Positions 33,690 through 45,578 of a DNA stretch of 64,000 bases are shown here, in pieces (position 1 is the stretch's first letter; the number at the start of each line of letters is the position of its first letter). Origin of the DNA: Zantedeschia hybrid cultivar (Eukaryota > Streptophyta > Magnoliopsida > Alismatales > Araceae). The notes beneath the pieces were generated by a model that did not search any database, was not told the origin of the DNA, and saw only the letters and a program-made list of their open reading frames with translations. The stretch lies in the NCBI GenBank assembly GCA_030544215.1, contig JARZZO010000003.1:32492379-32556378 (forward strand). Reading direction: 5' to 3'. The translations under genes were made by a program, and so were the position numbers.

Positions 33690-36456
33690 CGTCTATTCGA
33701 GAAGTTGGCATATTGGATGCCAATAGTTCTCATACTCATACTGACTGGAAAACTCTGAAAAATGTCTTCAGGGCCAAGTGAAAGTCACTATCCTAATCAG
33801 ATATCATGAATCCTCTTATTTGGATAGACCAAGGTGAAGAGGTACTCATGGTATGCCTTATTGAAAGGCAATGATGGTCACGAAATCTCTTATTTGGATA
33901 GACCAAGATGAAGAGATATTCATGATATGCCTTTGAGAAAGGCAAGTGGTAAGATTTTAAACGGTCAAACCCATACCTGAAAGGATAAAGAAAAGTCAGC
34001 TGAAATAGAGAAGTAGCAGTTCTCCCACTGCAACCAATATAAGGATATTGGTAAAGACAAAACGAATATGGAACTTGAAAGAAGTTTCATGTATTCTTGT
34101 TATCAACTTTTGCATGCCTATTGGAGAATTAGCGTATCCAATATGAGATATTGGAAATGATTCTCAGAGCTGCGATAGTGTGCAGACTTAGATAAGCAAA
34201 AGGAAATCGAGAAAATGTAAGTGTTGAGTTGGACTCAATTATTGTTCATGATATTCATAGATTACTGTTAGACAGTAAATCTTTGTATGTCTATAGGAGT
34301 CAAATATGAAACTGAATAACTGCTACTTAGTTGCATATCAAGAATGACATTGACTGAGAATGAATAATAGTTGTTCAAATCAGTCAATGCACTATGGATT
34401 CTTGAAGTGACATTTCATGAATGTTCACAAGTCTCCTATAGAAATGAACTGTGTGAATCTTGATTATCTATGGTATTGTACATAGGGTTGTACAATAAGA
34501 AATTTTTGATGCTGATGCATATTGATGTAAACAGCTCAAAGGCCAAAGATTATGACTACTATTGACTTACCTTATAATTCACTCTTGGAATGATTCGACT
34601 GCATGTACTTACTGAAGTACAAGACGAATATATCTGAGAGATTAAGGTATAAGATCAATATGAAGTATTAGAATTTTTGATTTGATCAAAGAAACTAATA
34701 CTTAGGTATATGATTCACATAAATCATTAAGAGGATAATTGTATCCTCGCTCGATTGATCCTCATTGTGCATCATAGTAATATGATGGAATGAGGAATTA
34801 CACCTTATTAAGATATGGTGCAATACATAATAAGATTTGCCTAATTCTTGTCCTTTTGAACATAAGTATGAATATTAGATGTCCATACTTTAAAGATGGT
34901 TCCAAATAAGTCAATGTGTGTCCATATAAGATATGGAAACCAAATAATTCATATGAGATGTGAATTATGAACAAACCTGATTTAAAAGTCAGGTATTACT
35001 GTGGAGTGAATTTGTGAATGTCCAAAGAGTTTGGACATTACAATTATTGGCCAGGGGACAATGAAATAATTGTCGTCCTGAAAGCTGTCTTCTGTGAAAA
35101 GGAATATGTTATCAAAGAAGACAGTGGGAGCTGATATAACTAGAAGATGTTCTAGATTCACAAGTTAATATAAGATTATTAGATAATCTTTAGTTGTTTG
35201 GAACCGGTCATGACACATCAGAGAGCTTCATAAATTTTTGAGATTCTCTTAGTGACTAGAAGGATATGTTTGACATATCTGATTTAGTAAGGTGAGAGGA
35301 GCTCAAAATAGATTATGATCTAAAATCTATGATAATGATGCTCTCTGTCATTACAACTTTGAGATTGATAAGTTTATTAGAATTATACTTGTCAATACTG
35401 CCAATCATAAGATGATGACGGTTGGATATTAAAAGCGCTCTCTCAATGTGATTGAGGTAAAGATGTATATGATACACCTTTAAAGCTTTTACAATATCTA
35501 GGAAGTAAGTTATGATTTCAAAATTATTTTGAATCAAACTGAAGCTTCCTAAGTTGTAATAAAAGTTTTGACTTAAATGGTCAAATACTATGTGATCATT
35601 AAGAATGATCACGGATTATGTGTGTTCAGAAAGGACAGTGGGAGCACGGTCGCTTTAGTAATGCTTTATGATAATAACATCAAAGTCATTAAGAATGACT
35701 TCAGGATGTTGCTATTAGTGAAAGCATTGTTAACCATGTTTTCCTCCATAATGGATTTAGTTATAATATCCCACATATTGGAAATACGAATCTATTAAGA
35801 TAGATTGGTGGGGATATTATATTGACCTGTATGTCAAGATGTTTGGCATAAATTTCATAACAAGTCTCAATCGTTGAGATATAGAATTTACTCTTTTAAA
35901 GAAAAGGTTCCTGAAAGGATACAGGAGTGAATTGCATCATTAAGCGCTTGAGAAGTGCTAAGGGTGCATTCACGTATATGGAGAGGATGATTTGAAACTA
36001 TGAGGTCACACTGACTCAAATTTCAAGTCAAATAATGGATTCAACCTTCTGGTAGAAAGGAATGGATTGGAATGGTTCCAATCCAAAACTCGATATTAAG
36101 ATGACGACATAGACAAGTAATACTGTTATTGGAACAGTATGGATGAAAAGGTTCATCCCCAAACTAGATGTAGTTCTAAAAGGTCTCTAATACCATCCCA
36201 TCATTGTAGGACAACAGTGGGAGCAATCAGTTGTGTGATCGAGCCATGGTCTCTTCAGAAGTTACAGAACATTCTGAGGCTCTTTCACAGATTCAGAGAT
36301 AAAGGATTAAGAGGAAATAACGTAATGGAAATATTCCATCTATAGATAATTTAGCAGATCCCTGACCAAGTCTTAGTCACAAACTTTTTGTGAGCATCAC
36401 CTAGATTTGATGGAGATCAAATGCGAAAGTGATTGGCTTGAGTCCAAGTAGGAGAT
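33690..36456 (+). pseudogene. Decayed gag-pol of Copia-B
   Basis: Base-level similarity to the Copia-A coding region can be followed throughout, but no long frame survives. Landmarks: a gag start ATGTCG at 33687 followed by GAAAAATGTCTTCA; the end of integrase, where YWPGDNEI and KEDSGS are legible (about 35050-35130); the RT palm around 35620-35680 (GSTVALVMLYD, just before the catalytic motif); and the RNase H end near 36205-36360 (EPWSLQK). Many stops and frameshifts, and about 0.6 kb shorter than Copia-A. It therefore could not have encoded its own transposition in this state. It ends in the PPT-like AGTAGGAGAT before the 3' LTR. Confidence 0.8.
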
Positions 36457-38043
36457 TGATGGATATAGGTGTCCTCTAAGCCAATCATAAGGTACCTATT
36501 TCAATATGGTTCACTAATAAATGATATTAAATTCATTATGTAGATTGGCATATTTATAATTGCGCATAATGAAGTCCATGAATATGTGCAATAATCATCA
36601 GATTATGATGAGATCATAATAATGAGACTGATGACTTATAAACATATATTCTTAATTGTTCCTAGTCGTAGGATGTTTGAGAAGGACATCAAACATCCGG
36701 TTAGACTAGTACAGGTTATTCTAGCTCATATGATGAGGGTGACTGATCTCGTTAGGTACTAGTGTGGAGACACAATGGTAAACCTGTAGGTGCTCATTGG
36801 AGAATGAGTTTACTGAACTGATCCGACATGAATCGCCGAATGGTAATTTACCTAACTGTCAATCGGCTTGATTCATCGTCACAGTAGCGTGGTTGATCCT
36901 TGGACTTGAGACACCAAAGACACCTTGTCGGTGGACTTCTGGACTTTGACCTTGACCTACGAATCCCTATCCACGGGATCTCTAATAGTCAAGGATCGGG
37001 TCCAGCGGAAGACCTACGAAGGTGATTGTGTGTTCAATAGAGGATCGTTTGCTCTCAGGTAATTGGAGAGAGAATGCTCTAGAGTAGATCCGCATGAGTC
37101 TCTGGCCAGAGCAGAAATAATATCAGAAAAAGTGGTTTTCGGATATTGTAAAGCGGAGTCTGATTCAAGTGAGTTGACAATCTAGGGTTTGATAGTTGAC
37201 CATACCCTAGGTGAACTCGAGAGCATTGTGCGAACGAAGGATTATAGCCACATGGTAACTGTGGACGGACAAGTTCCATGAGTGGGTTGCTGAACCCCAT
37301 TACCTTCCGGGATCATGCGGTGTTGCTTGGCACCCAACTTGATCAGAAGTCCGACCGAATTCACATGCGATGTCAATTCGGTTAAGTAATTAGTTAATAT
37401 ATAGATATTAATTAATTACAATAAGTCAATAACTAGTTATTGGACTTAACGGGCTGAAAATCGGACTGGTAAATGGGCCTAGAAGGTCACACGCAATAAG
37501 ATTCTCAGTCGGTGGTACATAAGTGGGATTTATATTAACTCGGGGACTTTTGTGAAAAGTCGCTCCAACTTAATATATATACACGCTGTTGAGAAACCCT
37601 GGGCAAAGCTCCAGGATTTTCCTTACTGGCCGTCACCCCCCCTTTCTCTCTCCACCTCTGGGCGTCCCGTTCGGCGCGCCAGAACAGCTTCCGTCTCCAC
37701 CGCGTGTGATTCCCGAAAGTCGGGAATTCCCGTCGGCGGGATTTCCGCAATCGTTGCGGTGACGGATCTTCAGCGAGCGAGCTGAAACGGACGAGGGATC
37801 GAGGACGAACCACCGCGGAGGATCGCGTGGATACCGCTGGAGGCCGGACGCTTGTGCGGCTAGCGGCATCGCCTCGACGAAACTGAAACGGAAGCGGATT
37901 CGACTCCGCGCACGGTAATTAGATTCCAACCCGGTTTTTCGGTTTGAGTTTTTCGTTCTGAATCGGATCAGCAGGTATCGAGCGGAATTAATTTTTGTTC
38001 TTCGTTTCCGCTGCGTTCTTCGCGTCCCGCCCGGATCCCAACA
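36457..38043 (+). mobile_element. 3' LTR of Copia-B, 1587 bp
   Basis: Starts TGATGGATATAGG directly after AAGTAGGAGAT and ends GGATCCCAACA. Same architecture as the Copia-A LTR (shared AGCCAATCATA-like start region and GATGAGGGTGACTGATCTC block), so the two are related subfamilies. Confidence 0.9.
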
Positions 38044-38487
38044 ATTAGATGCCTATATGATTGGGGTAGAGGAACCATGTAACTTTATTTTGCTATCCAC
38101 AAGGGCTGCATGCAAATCTATGCTCCTCGCATAACGATGGTTAGCTTAGACCAGAATTAGTGGTTTGTTGTGCTATCCACATGGCCATTAAATTTCTGGG
38201 GACCGAAGCTATGATCGGATATTGCAAGGAGTTGCAAGTCCCATGAGTTGGGTGCTCTTTGATTGTTTTACAGTTTGTTGTGCTATCCACAAGGCTATAC
38301 TGCAAGTCATTGAAATTCTGATCCCCGTTAGGAGACTGTCGGCGTCTCCCGTTCTGTATATCTGAGGGTTATATAATCCGTCGAAAATTAGTGGGAGTTA
38401 AAACTTGAACAAAAGACCATGTCTTATTTTAAATTTTAATAATTGAACATCTGCTAAATAGATTTTACTTATTTCCCGTAGGAAATT
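38044..38487 (+). other. Copia-A leader (right part) with repeated TGCTATCCAC loops
   Basis: Resumes the Copia-A leader after Copia-B. TTTGTTGTGCTATCCAC or a close form recurs at about 38083, 38163 and 38273, plus once at 30194. Flanking arms can pair: CATGTA/TGCATG (38076-38081, 38107-38112) and TTAGTGG/CCATTAA (38157-38163, 38185-38191), each with one G-T pair. These sites are homologous to the GTTTACCCG stem-loops of Copia-B but have a different loop. Confidence 0.7.
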
Positions 38488-41400
38488 ATGTCGTCGAATA
38501 ACCCACTCTGCAGCATACTTAATGTCCTTTTGACTTACCTGATCTACTCGGATTGGCTCAGACACTTGAAGAATGTCTTCAAATCTGAGCAGATTGCCTA
38601 CGCCCTTGATGTTGATCCTCCTGTTGAATCGGCATTAGATGCCCCTGAAGTAGTGATGATAGCTAACGATAAAAGATCGAAGGACAAAGGCAAAAGAGTA
38701 GTAAAGGGTGACTGCTTCTACTGTAAGCAGCATGGTCACTAGAAGAGGAACTACAAGGAGTTCCTCAACGATAAAGCTCATGGAAAGATAAAGCTGTCTA
38801 AAGCTTCATATATCTATATGATAGATATCAACTTGTCAGTAAGAGATTCCACATCTTGGGTATTAGATACCGGATGTGCTTCTCATATCTACCATGATGT
38901 GCAGATGCTGACAAGTAAGCGTAAGCTGAGAAAAAGGCGAGGTGGAATTGAGGCTAGGAAACAGCGCAAAACTTGCGGCGATTGCGGTAGGGACAACAAA
39001 CTTCAGGGTTCCATCGGGATACGTCTTATCATTGGAAGATTGTTATTATGTTCCTAGCATAATAAAGAAGATCATATCAGTATCTTGTTTGGACAATATG
39101 AGATATAAGTTGTCTATTGAGAATAGAAGTTGTTCGATTTATTATAGTAATAAATCAATAGCTTCGGCATCTTTAGTCAACGGTCTATATCTGTTAGATG
39201 TTTCTTATTACAATCTTCACATTAATAATGCTCTTAAGAAGAGTAATAATTGTGTAAACCAAGCCTACATGTGGAATTGTAGACTTGGGCATATTGGTGA
39301 AAGCAGGTTGCAAAGGTTGCACAAGCATAGTTATTTAACAGGATTCGATTATGAATCGTTTGCGACATGTGAATCATGTCTTATGGGAAAGATGGCAAAA
39401 TCTCCATTTACTGGACATGTGGAACGTGCCAATGACATTTTATAACTAATACATTCGGATGTATGTGGTCCTATGTCCACCCAAGCCAAGGATGATTTTT
39501 CATACTTCATCACGTTCACCGATGACTTCTCAATATTCAGCTATGTGTATTTAATGAAGTACAAGTTGGAAGCGTTTGAGAAGTTCAAGGAGTTGAAGAA
39601 TGAGGTAGAGAAACAATTAGGAAAGAGTATTAAAGCTCTTCGATCAGATCGAGGAGGAGAATACTTGAGTACTAATTTCACACAATTCTTAAAGGATAAT
39701 GGTATCCTCTCTCAACTGACCCCTCCATATACACCACAGATGAATGGTGTATCGGAAAGGAGGAATTGCACCTTGTTGGACATGGTGCGATCCATGATGA
39801 GCTTTTCGGGATTACTAGTGTCCCTCTGTGAGTATGCTCTAGAGTCAGCAGCATACCTACTGAACAGAGTACCTAGCAAGTCTGTGACCTCTACTCCATA
39901 TGAGATATGGAAAGGTAGGAAACCAGAATTTAAACATGTTAAAGTCTGGGGTTGTCATGCTCATGTAAAGAGGCATGATGCAGACAAGCTGGAATCACGA
40001 ACTGATAAATGCAGGTTTGTGGAATATCCAAAGAAAACCTTAGGATACTATTTTTACCATCCTGGTGAACAAAAGGTGTTTGTCGCCAGGAAAACTGTCT
40101 TCCTGGAAGAGGAATACCTTCTCCAGGAGGACAGTGGGAGTAAAATAATACTGGAAGAGGTTCCAGATCCCCAAACAGGTTCATTATCATCAGATGAGAT
40201 ATCACTTCCTAAATCTGTTCAGGTACACACACATGAGCCTCGTAGATCTAGTAGATTATCTAGACTACCCGAACGATATATGGGACATATCGCTGAAAGT
40301 GAGTCTAAGGTAGAATATAATAAGGATGATGATCCTAAAACTTACCAAGAGGCCATAGAAGGCTCAGAAGCCGGGAAATGGCGAGAAGCCATGAACTCAT
40401 AAATCCAGTCTATGTACACTAACCAAGTTTGGAACATGGAGGACTTGTGTGGGGGTATTGTACCTATCGGGTGCAAGTGGATCTTTAAGAGAAAGATCGG
40501 TGCTAATGGACGGATCAATACTTATAAGGCAAGGTTGGTGGCAAAGGGATATCGTCAAAGGCAAGGAATTGATTATGACGAGACTTTCTCACCAATTGCC
40601 ATGATAAAGTCGATCAGAGTTCCACTCGCCATTGCTGCACATTTTGATTATGAAATATGGTAGATGGATGTGAAGACTACCTTCCTCAACGGTAATCTTG
40701 AGGAAGAGGTGTATATGATACAACCGGAAGGCTCCACATCCAAAGAATTTCCAGATAAAGTGTGCAAGCTTCAAAGATCCATTTATGGACTGAAGCAGGC
40801 TTCCTGGAGCTGGAACATAAGATTTGACGAGGCTGTCAAGTCTTATAATTTCATTAGGAATGAAGATGAGCCTTGTGTGTACAAGAAGATCAGTGGGAGC
40901 GTAGATGACATACTACTCAATAGGAATGATGTAGCTATAATGTCATCGGTAAAGATCCGGCTGTCGAAAAACTTCTCCATGAAGGATTTGGGAGAAGCAT
41001 CCTATGTATTGGGAATACGGATCTATAGAGATAGATCAAAGAGGTTGCTTGGAATGACCCAATCCTTGTACATAGATACCATAGTCAAAAGGTTTGGCAT
41101 GGAAAATTTCAAGAGAGGTCTCATACCGATGAGACATAGAATTAGTCTCTCAAAGGAGCAATCTCCTAAGACTCCTAATGAGAGGGCACTCATATATAGA
41201 GTACCCTATGCCTCTTCCATAGGATCTATCATGTATGTCATGCTATGTACACGGCCTGATATTGCATTTACTCTAAGTGTTACGAGCAGATTTCAGGTTG
41301 ATCCAGGTGAAGAGCATTGGAAGGCAGTGAAATATATCCTTAAGTACTTGAGAAGAACTAAGGATATGTTTCTTGTCTATGGAGGAGGTGACTTGAAACT

Positions 41401-41878
41401 GCGAGGCTTTACTGACTCGAGTTTCCAATCAGATCCAGATGATGGCAAGTCTACATCCGGATTCGTGTTTACTTTGAATGGAGGCGCAGTGTGCTGGAAG
41501 AGTTTCGAGTAAGCAACCATTGCAGATTCGACGACTGAAGCTGAGCACATCGCTGCAGCTGAAGCTTTCAAGGAAGTAGTGTGATTGAAGAAGTTCATCA
41601 TCGACCTTGACATAGTTCCCTACATCTTTGATCATGTTCCGTTGTTGTGCGACAACAATGGGACTATTGCACAAGTGAAAGAGCCGTGGTCTCATCAAAA
41701 ATCGAAAGATATTCTGAGGCGCTTTCAACTTATCAAAGAGATCATATCTAGAGGAGATGTAGTAGTGAAAAGAGTTCCATCTGTCGACAATATAGCAGAT
41801 CCACTGACAAAGCCGTTGGCTCAAATTGTGTTTGAGCGTCACCTAGAGTCTATAGACTTACTATATAAAGGTGATTGA
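38488..41878 (+). pseudogene. Copia-A gag-pol (gag, protease, integrase, RT, RNase H)
   Basis: ATG at 38488 opens a shortened gag ending in a zinc knuckle CFYCKQHGH whose following Trp codon is a stop (38740) and whose last Cys is Tyr. Protease motif SWVLDTGCASH follows at about 38850. After a frameshift near 38940 comes the pre-integrase zinc region (NCRLGHIGESRL, CESCLMGK; first His replaced by Asn). The integrase core has HSDVCGP, ALRSDRGGEYLS and NGVSERRN, giving D, D and E. RT shows GCKWIFKRKIGANG, ARLVAKGYRQRQGIDYDETF, MDVKTTFLNGNLEEEVYM and SIYGLKQAS. The YVDD site is damaged: the codons between SGS and VDDILL are missing, about eight compared with Copia-B. RNase H (GFTDSSFQSDPDDGKSTSGF, LCDNNGTIAQ) ends at 41876. 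Stops at 39443, 40400, 40661, 41510 and 41582 also break it. Confidence 0.93.
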
Positions 41879-41886
41879 CTTTAGTC

Positions 41887-41898
41887 CAAGTGGGAGAT
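41887..41898 (+). other. Polypurine tract of Copia-A
   Basis: CCAAGTGGGAGAT lies immediately before the 3' LTR start TGTTAG; expected position and composition of the plus-strand primer. Confidence 0.85.
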
Positions 41899-43464
41899 TG
41901 TTAGTCTTAGGTGGCCTACAAGCCAATATGACTTTATAATCTCGTTCATATTTATTAATATAATGGCATAATATTCATTGTGTATAAATCGTATTAATTA
42001 TCGTCTCATAATGAAGTATGTGAATATGTGCTATAGTGATCAGATTATAATGAGATCATACTAATGAGATTGATCACTTAAACACACATATTCTTAATCG
42101 TTCATAGTCGGAGGATATCCGAGAAGGACATCGGATATCGGGTTAGACTAGTACAAATTACTCATGCTCATATGATGAGGGTGACTGATCTCATAAGTCA
42201 CTTGTGTGGATACACTAAGGCGAATATGTAGGTGCTCATTAGAGAATGAGTTCACTGAACTGATCCGACTGAATCGCTGGATGGTATTGTACCTCACTGT
42301 CAACTAGCTTGATTCTATTATCGCAATTGCGTGGATGGTCCTCGGACCTGAGACATCAAGGACACCTTGTCGGTGGACTTCTGTGCTTTGACCTTGGTTT
42401 ATGAATCTTTAACTATGGGATTCTAAACAGCCAAAGATTGGGTATAGCGGAATACCGTCGAAGGGAATTGTGTGTCAATAAGGAATCATTCGCTCTCGGT
42501 ACTTAGATAGAGAATGCTCTAGGAAGGATGCGCGAAAGTCCCTGGCCATGGCGGACGATAATATCGGGAGAGGAGTTTTCCGATATTCATCAGCGGCATT
42601 CAATCCAAGTGAGTTGACCGATTAGGGTTTGACAGCACGCGATACCCTGAGTTGACTCGAGAGCATTACACGAATGAATGATTATATCCACGCGATAACT
42701 ATCGACGGAAAGGTTCCAAGAGTGAGTTACTTACCCCCCGATAGCTTCCAGATTCACGCGGTGTTGCTTGACACCCAATGTGATCGGAGGCCCGGTCAAA
42801 TTCGATGTGCGACATCAATTCGATTGATTAATTAATTAATAAAGAGTTATTAATTGATTAATAAAACCAGTAAGGAGTTACTGGGCTTATTGGGCTATTA
42901 ACCGCACTGGTAATTGGGCCTAGAGGGTCACACGCAAATGATTCTCAAGGCGATGGATAAATAAGTGAGTTTTATACAAATCGGGAGTTTTTATGAAAAA
43001 CCACACGGTTAGTATAAAATGTAGCGAACGGGCTGAGCAGGCCAAACTGCTGCTAACCCTAGTCGAACCCTCCTATGTTTCTCTCTCTCTCTCTGGCGCC
43101 CCAGGCCAGATCCGGATCTCCGGATCTGCTCCGCCGCTTCTTCGACTCCCGTTCGACGAGAAATCGTCCGCACATTGCGACGATCGTTGCGGCGACTGGC
43201 GGAGGTTTTGTGGCTGCGAAGAACGAGGAACGTGAGGATATCCATCGCGAGGAGGATCGCGTGGACTCCGCTAGAGGCCGGACGCTTGCGCGGCTTGCGG
43301 TGTCGCACCGACGGAACCGAACGGTTGCGGATTCGAATCCGCACACGATAAGATTCGATAATCTGATTATCGTAATTTTAAATTTTTCGAAATAGGAACG
43401 GATCTCCGTTTTTATTTTTATTTCCGCTGCGCTGGAGATCCGGAGAAACCCGAGAAACCCAACA
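41899..43464 (+). mobile_element. 3' LTR of Copia-A, 1566 bp
   Basis: TGTTAG to AACCCAACA followed by TCCTT. Near-identical in layout to 24042-25609 with scattered substitutions. The minus-strand frame that seems to run from it into flanking DNA (43059-43763) is a chimera of LTR and Tat sequence. Confidence 0.93.
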
Positions 43465-45310
43465 TCCTTATCTGCCATCTCTTCTTGCAGCAGCATGATC
43501 TCTCTCTTCTCCACGATATCTCCGTCTTGAGCCTTCTTCAGCAGCTTCTCCTTGATCCTAAGAAAGGTAGGATCCTCTACAGCAGGAGAGAGACTCTTAT
43601 GGATGATGATGGATTCAAATTGTCTGTTAAGTGAATATTTTAGAGATGATGCGAGAGAGGCAAGGGTATTAGCTAGAATATTCTCATTCTGAGGAACATG
43701 GATGAAAATCACTTTGATGAACAGTTTGACATAAGCATAAGTGAGTTCTTGATAAGGCTTCAATTTGAAATGAGGGTGTGATATTTGGTAAGCACTTGGT
43801 GAAGAAGACGCTAACTATGACCTACAATCTATAGCTTGGTGACACTAAGGAGATAAGCGGCCTTGAAGCCAGCAAGGAACACCTCATATTTAGCTATATT
43901 ATTGGTGATGGAAAAAACAAGCTAAAAAACCTAAGGAATAGTAACATCTTCGGGTGATTGGAGAACAATAACGATACCCTTCCCATTGGAATTCATAACT
44001 CGTCAAATACAGAGTCCACATATAATGGAAAGATTTATAGATAGACATCAATTCTTCATCCGGAAACTCCAACTAAATGAGATAGATCTGAGGAAAGGGT
44101 GGTGATGCATAGCCTTTAATTGTCTTTTGCTAAATATAAGTGATATAAAACTGGGAAAGAAAGTTCTGCCAGCGTCCTAATCTATCCGTCAGAACAGATT
44201 TTTCAAGGAGGAACTTGATGAGATTCATTTTGGCAATAAGATGGAATTCATGAGTAAGGAAATAGTGTTTGAGTTTTGAAACTATCCATACCAGTGCGGC
44301 ACATGTCTTTTCCATCACCGTATATCTCTATTTTGTGGGATTGAGAAGCTTTGAAAGATAATAGGTTGTAGGGCTGTCAACGGGTGGAAGACGAAAATAA
44401 AAATGGTACCTTCGTTTTGTTTTCTATAAGGTATACCAGAGATGGAAACAGAGACATAAGTGAGTATCTCTACCTCCGCATCTATTTTCACTTTTAAATC
44501 GAAAATCGAAAACAAAAATAGAAGTAAACAGAAGTTTCCGCTATCATCATCGTTATACTAAGAAGCTATTTAAAATCGTTGTTACTATTCACTTTCCGAT
44601 AAAGTTTATTCTAATAATTAAAAAATATGAATCTATAAAATTTTAATATATGTAAAAATTAACAATATCTGAATTTTGAATTTTAAGATCTATTTTATCT
44701 ATCGATCTAAATCTACATATGAATATACCCAAAAATATGCCATAAAATCATATTAAATTTTTAAAAGTTTTCAACTTCTTATGGAGGCCTTACTTTTAAC
44801 AAACTGTCAAGAAATATTCTCACAGTTGAATATGAGAGATATCTATCTAATGAGTTCAATTTTTATCTTGTAAAATAATATATGCATGGATGTATAAGAT
44901 ACATGATAATTCAGCAATGGAAACGGGTTAGCAGATGCGGAAATGAGTGTTTCCGTTTCCGACTCCTATAATTATCGAGATCTATTTTCGTATCCATTAA
45001 TAAAAATGGAAACGAAACGGATAATCGGAACTCATATATCTATTGACAATCTTAGTAAGCAGCCCTCTCTTTACCTTCCTTATCCTCTTGCGCCAGAATA
45101 GCCCCCACCAAACACTTGGAAAAACCTCGGATTAGTGTTTTTGGGAAGAGAAATAGTTGCTGCAATATCCCCTAGATATTGTAATACAATAGTCACCTGA
45201 TCAAGTAGATCGCATGGCATACGATCCCTGAACCGCCCATTAGAGGTGTTGCATGCCTTAATAACGTGCATCGTCCAATGTTGTCCAGAGATATGTTATA
45301 GTAAGTATTT
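43465..45310 (-). pseudogene. Tat-type pol (copy 2), right half: RT end and RNase H
   Basis: Reading leftward on the minus strand from about 45140: KCLVGAILAQEDKEGKERAA, the RT-associated RNase H start; an interruption by a hAT MITE (44369-45054); YYLSKLLNP, then MEKTCAALVWIVSKLKHYFL and GRWQNFLSQF (44130-44370); then the extra archaeal-type RNase H, ending IFIHVPQNENILANTLASLA (about 43650-43710), and the linker to EEMADK at the Copia-A junction. It continues at 24041. Frames are broken and the region right of 45.15 kb is not securely assigned. Confidence 0.8.
44369..45054. mobile_element. hAT-type MITE 1 inside Tat RNase H, 686 bp
   Basis: Ends are TAGGGCTGTCAA and TTGACAATCTTA, imperfect terminal inverted repeats of the hAT type. 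The interior is AT-rich with no transposase. The flanking Tat coding sequence resumes on the other side. The 8-base flanks (ATAGGTTG, GTAAGCAG) match poorly, so the duplication has decayed or an end is misplaced. Confidence 0.75.
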
Positions 45311-45578
45311 CTTTTTCAGGAAAGAGTCATTGCTGGTGGGAAGTTGTTTCGCATAAGCTTCATCAAGTTCAAAGGCTTTGGGGTTCTGCATGGGCCAATT
45401 GCTCCTTCAAAATTAGAGTAATACTTACTGCAATACCTGCCTTGTAGCATTCGGCCAGCAGCTGTTCAATCTTCTTTGATCGGATGGCTACGACAGCAAG
45501 CATGTTTTTCTATTTTATGTTTTTTAGAAATCTAAGGGAAGGAGTTAATCCTAAAGGGGTGATCTGTACTATCCGAAC

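Larger units (their letters stand above)
30210..38043 (+). mobile_element. Copia-B: left-truncated copia nested in Copia-A
   Basis: Consists of a 252-bp remnant of the 5' LTR (30210-30461), PBS at 30463, a 3.2-kb leader, a decayed coding region and a complete 3' LTR (36457-38043). The sequences either side belong to the Copia-A leader and align to consecutive parts of the Copia-B leader (near 33200 and 33255), showing insertion into a related element. The left junction has lost about 1.3 kb of LTR and about 40 bases of Copia-A leader, so no target-site duplication is left. Confidence 0.85.
24042..43464 (+). mobile_element. Copia-A: complete nested Ty1/copia element, TSD TCCTT
   Basis: Two LTRs of 1568 and 1566 bp bound the element; both start TGTTAGTCTTAGGTGG and end AACCCAACA. 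TCCTT at 24037-24041 and 43465-43469 is a perfect target-site duplication. PBS at 25611, PPT at 41889. The interior is interrupted by a Tekay solo LTR (27833-30158) and by Copia-B (30210-38043). Without these, the element would be about 9.3 kb with an unusually long leader of about 2.7 kb. The LTRs differ at roughly 15-20 of the first 370 bases by eye, so insertion is not recent. Confidence 0.93.

Noticed and set aside
43059..43763. 234-codon minus-strand frame as a single protein
   Set aside because: It is a chimera: the first part is Tat RNase H, the rest antisense of the Copia-A LTR, joined at the insertion point 43464/43465.
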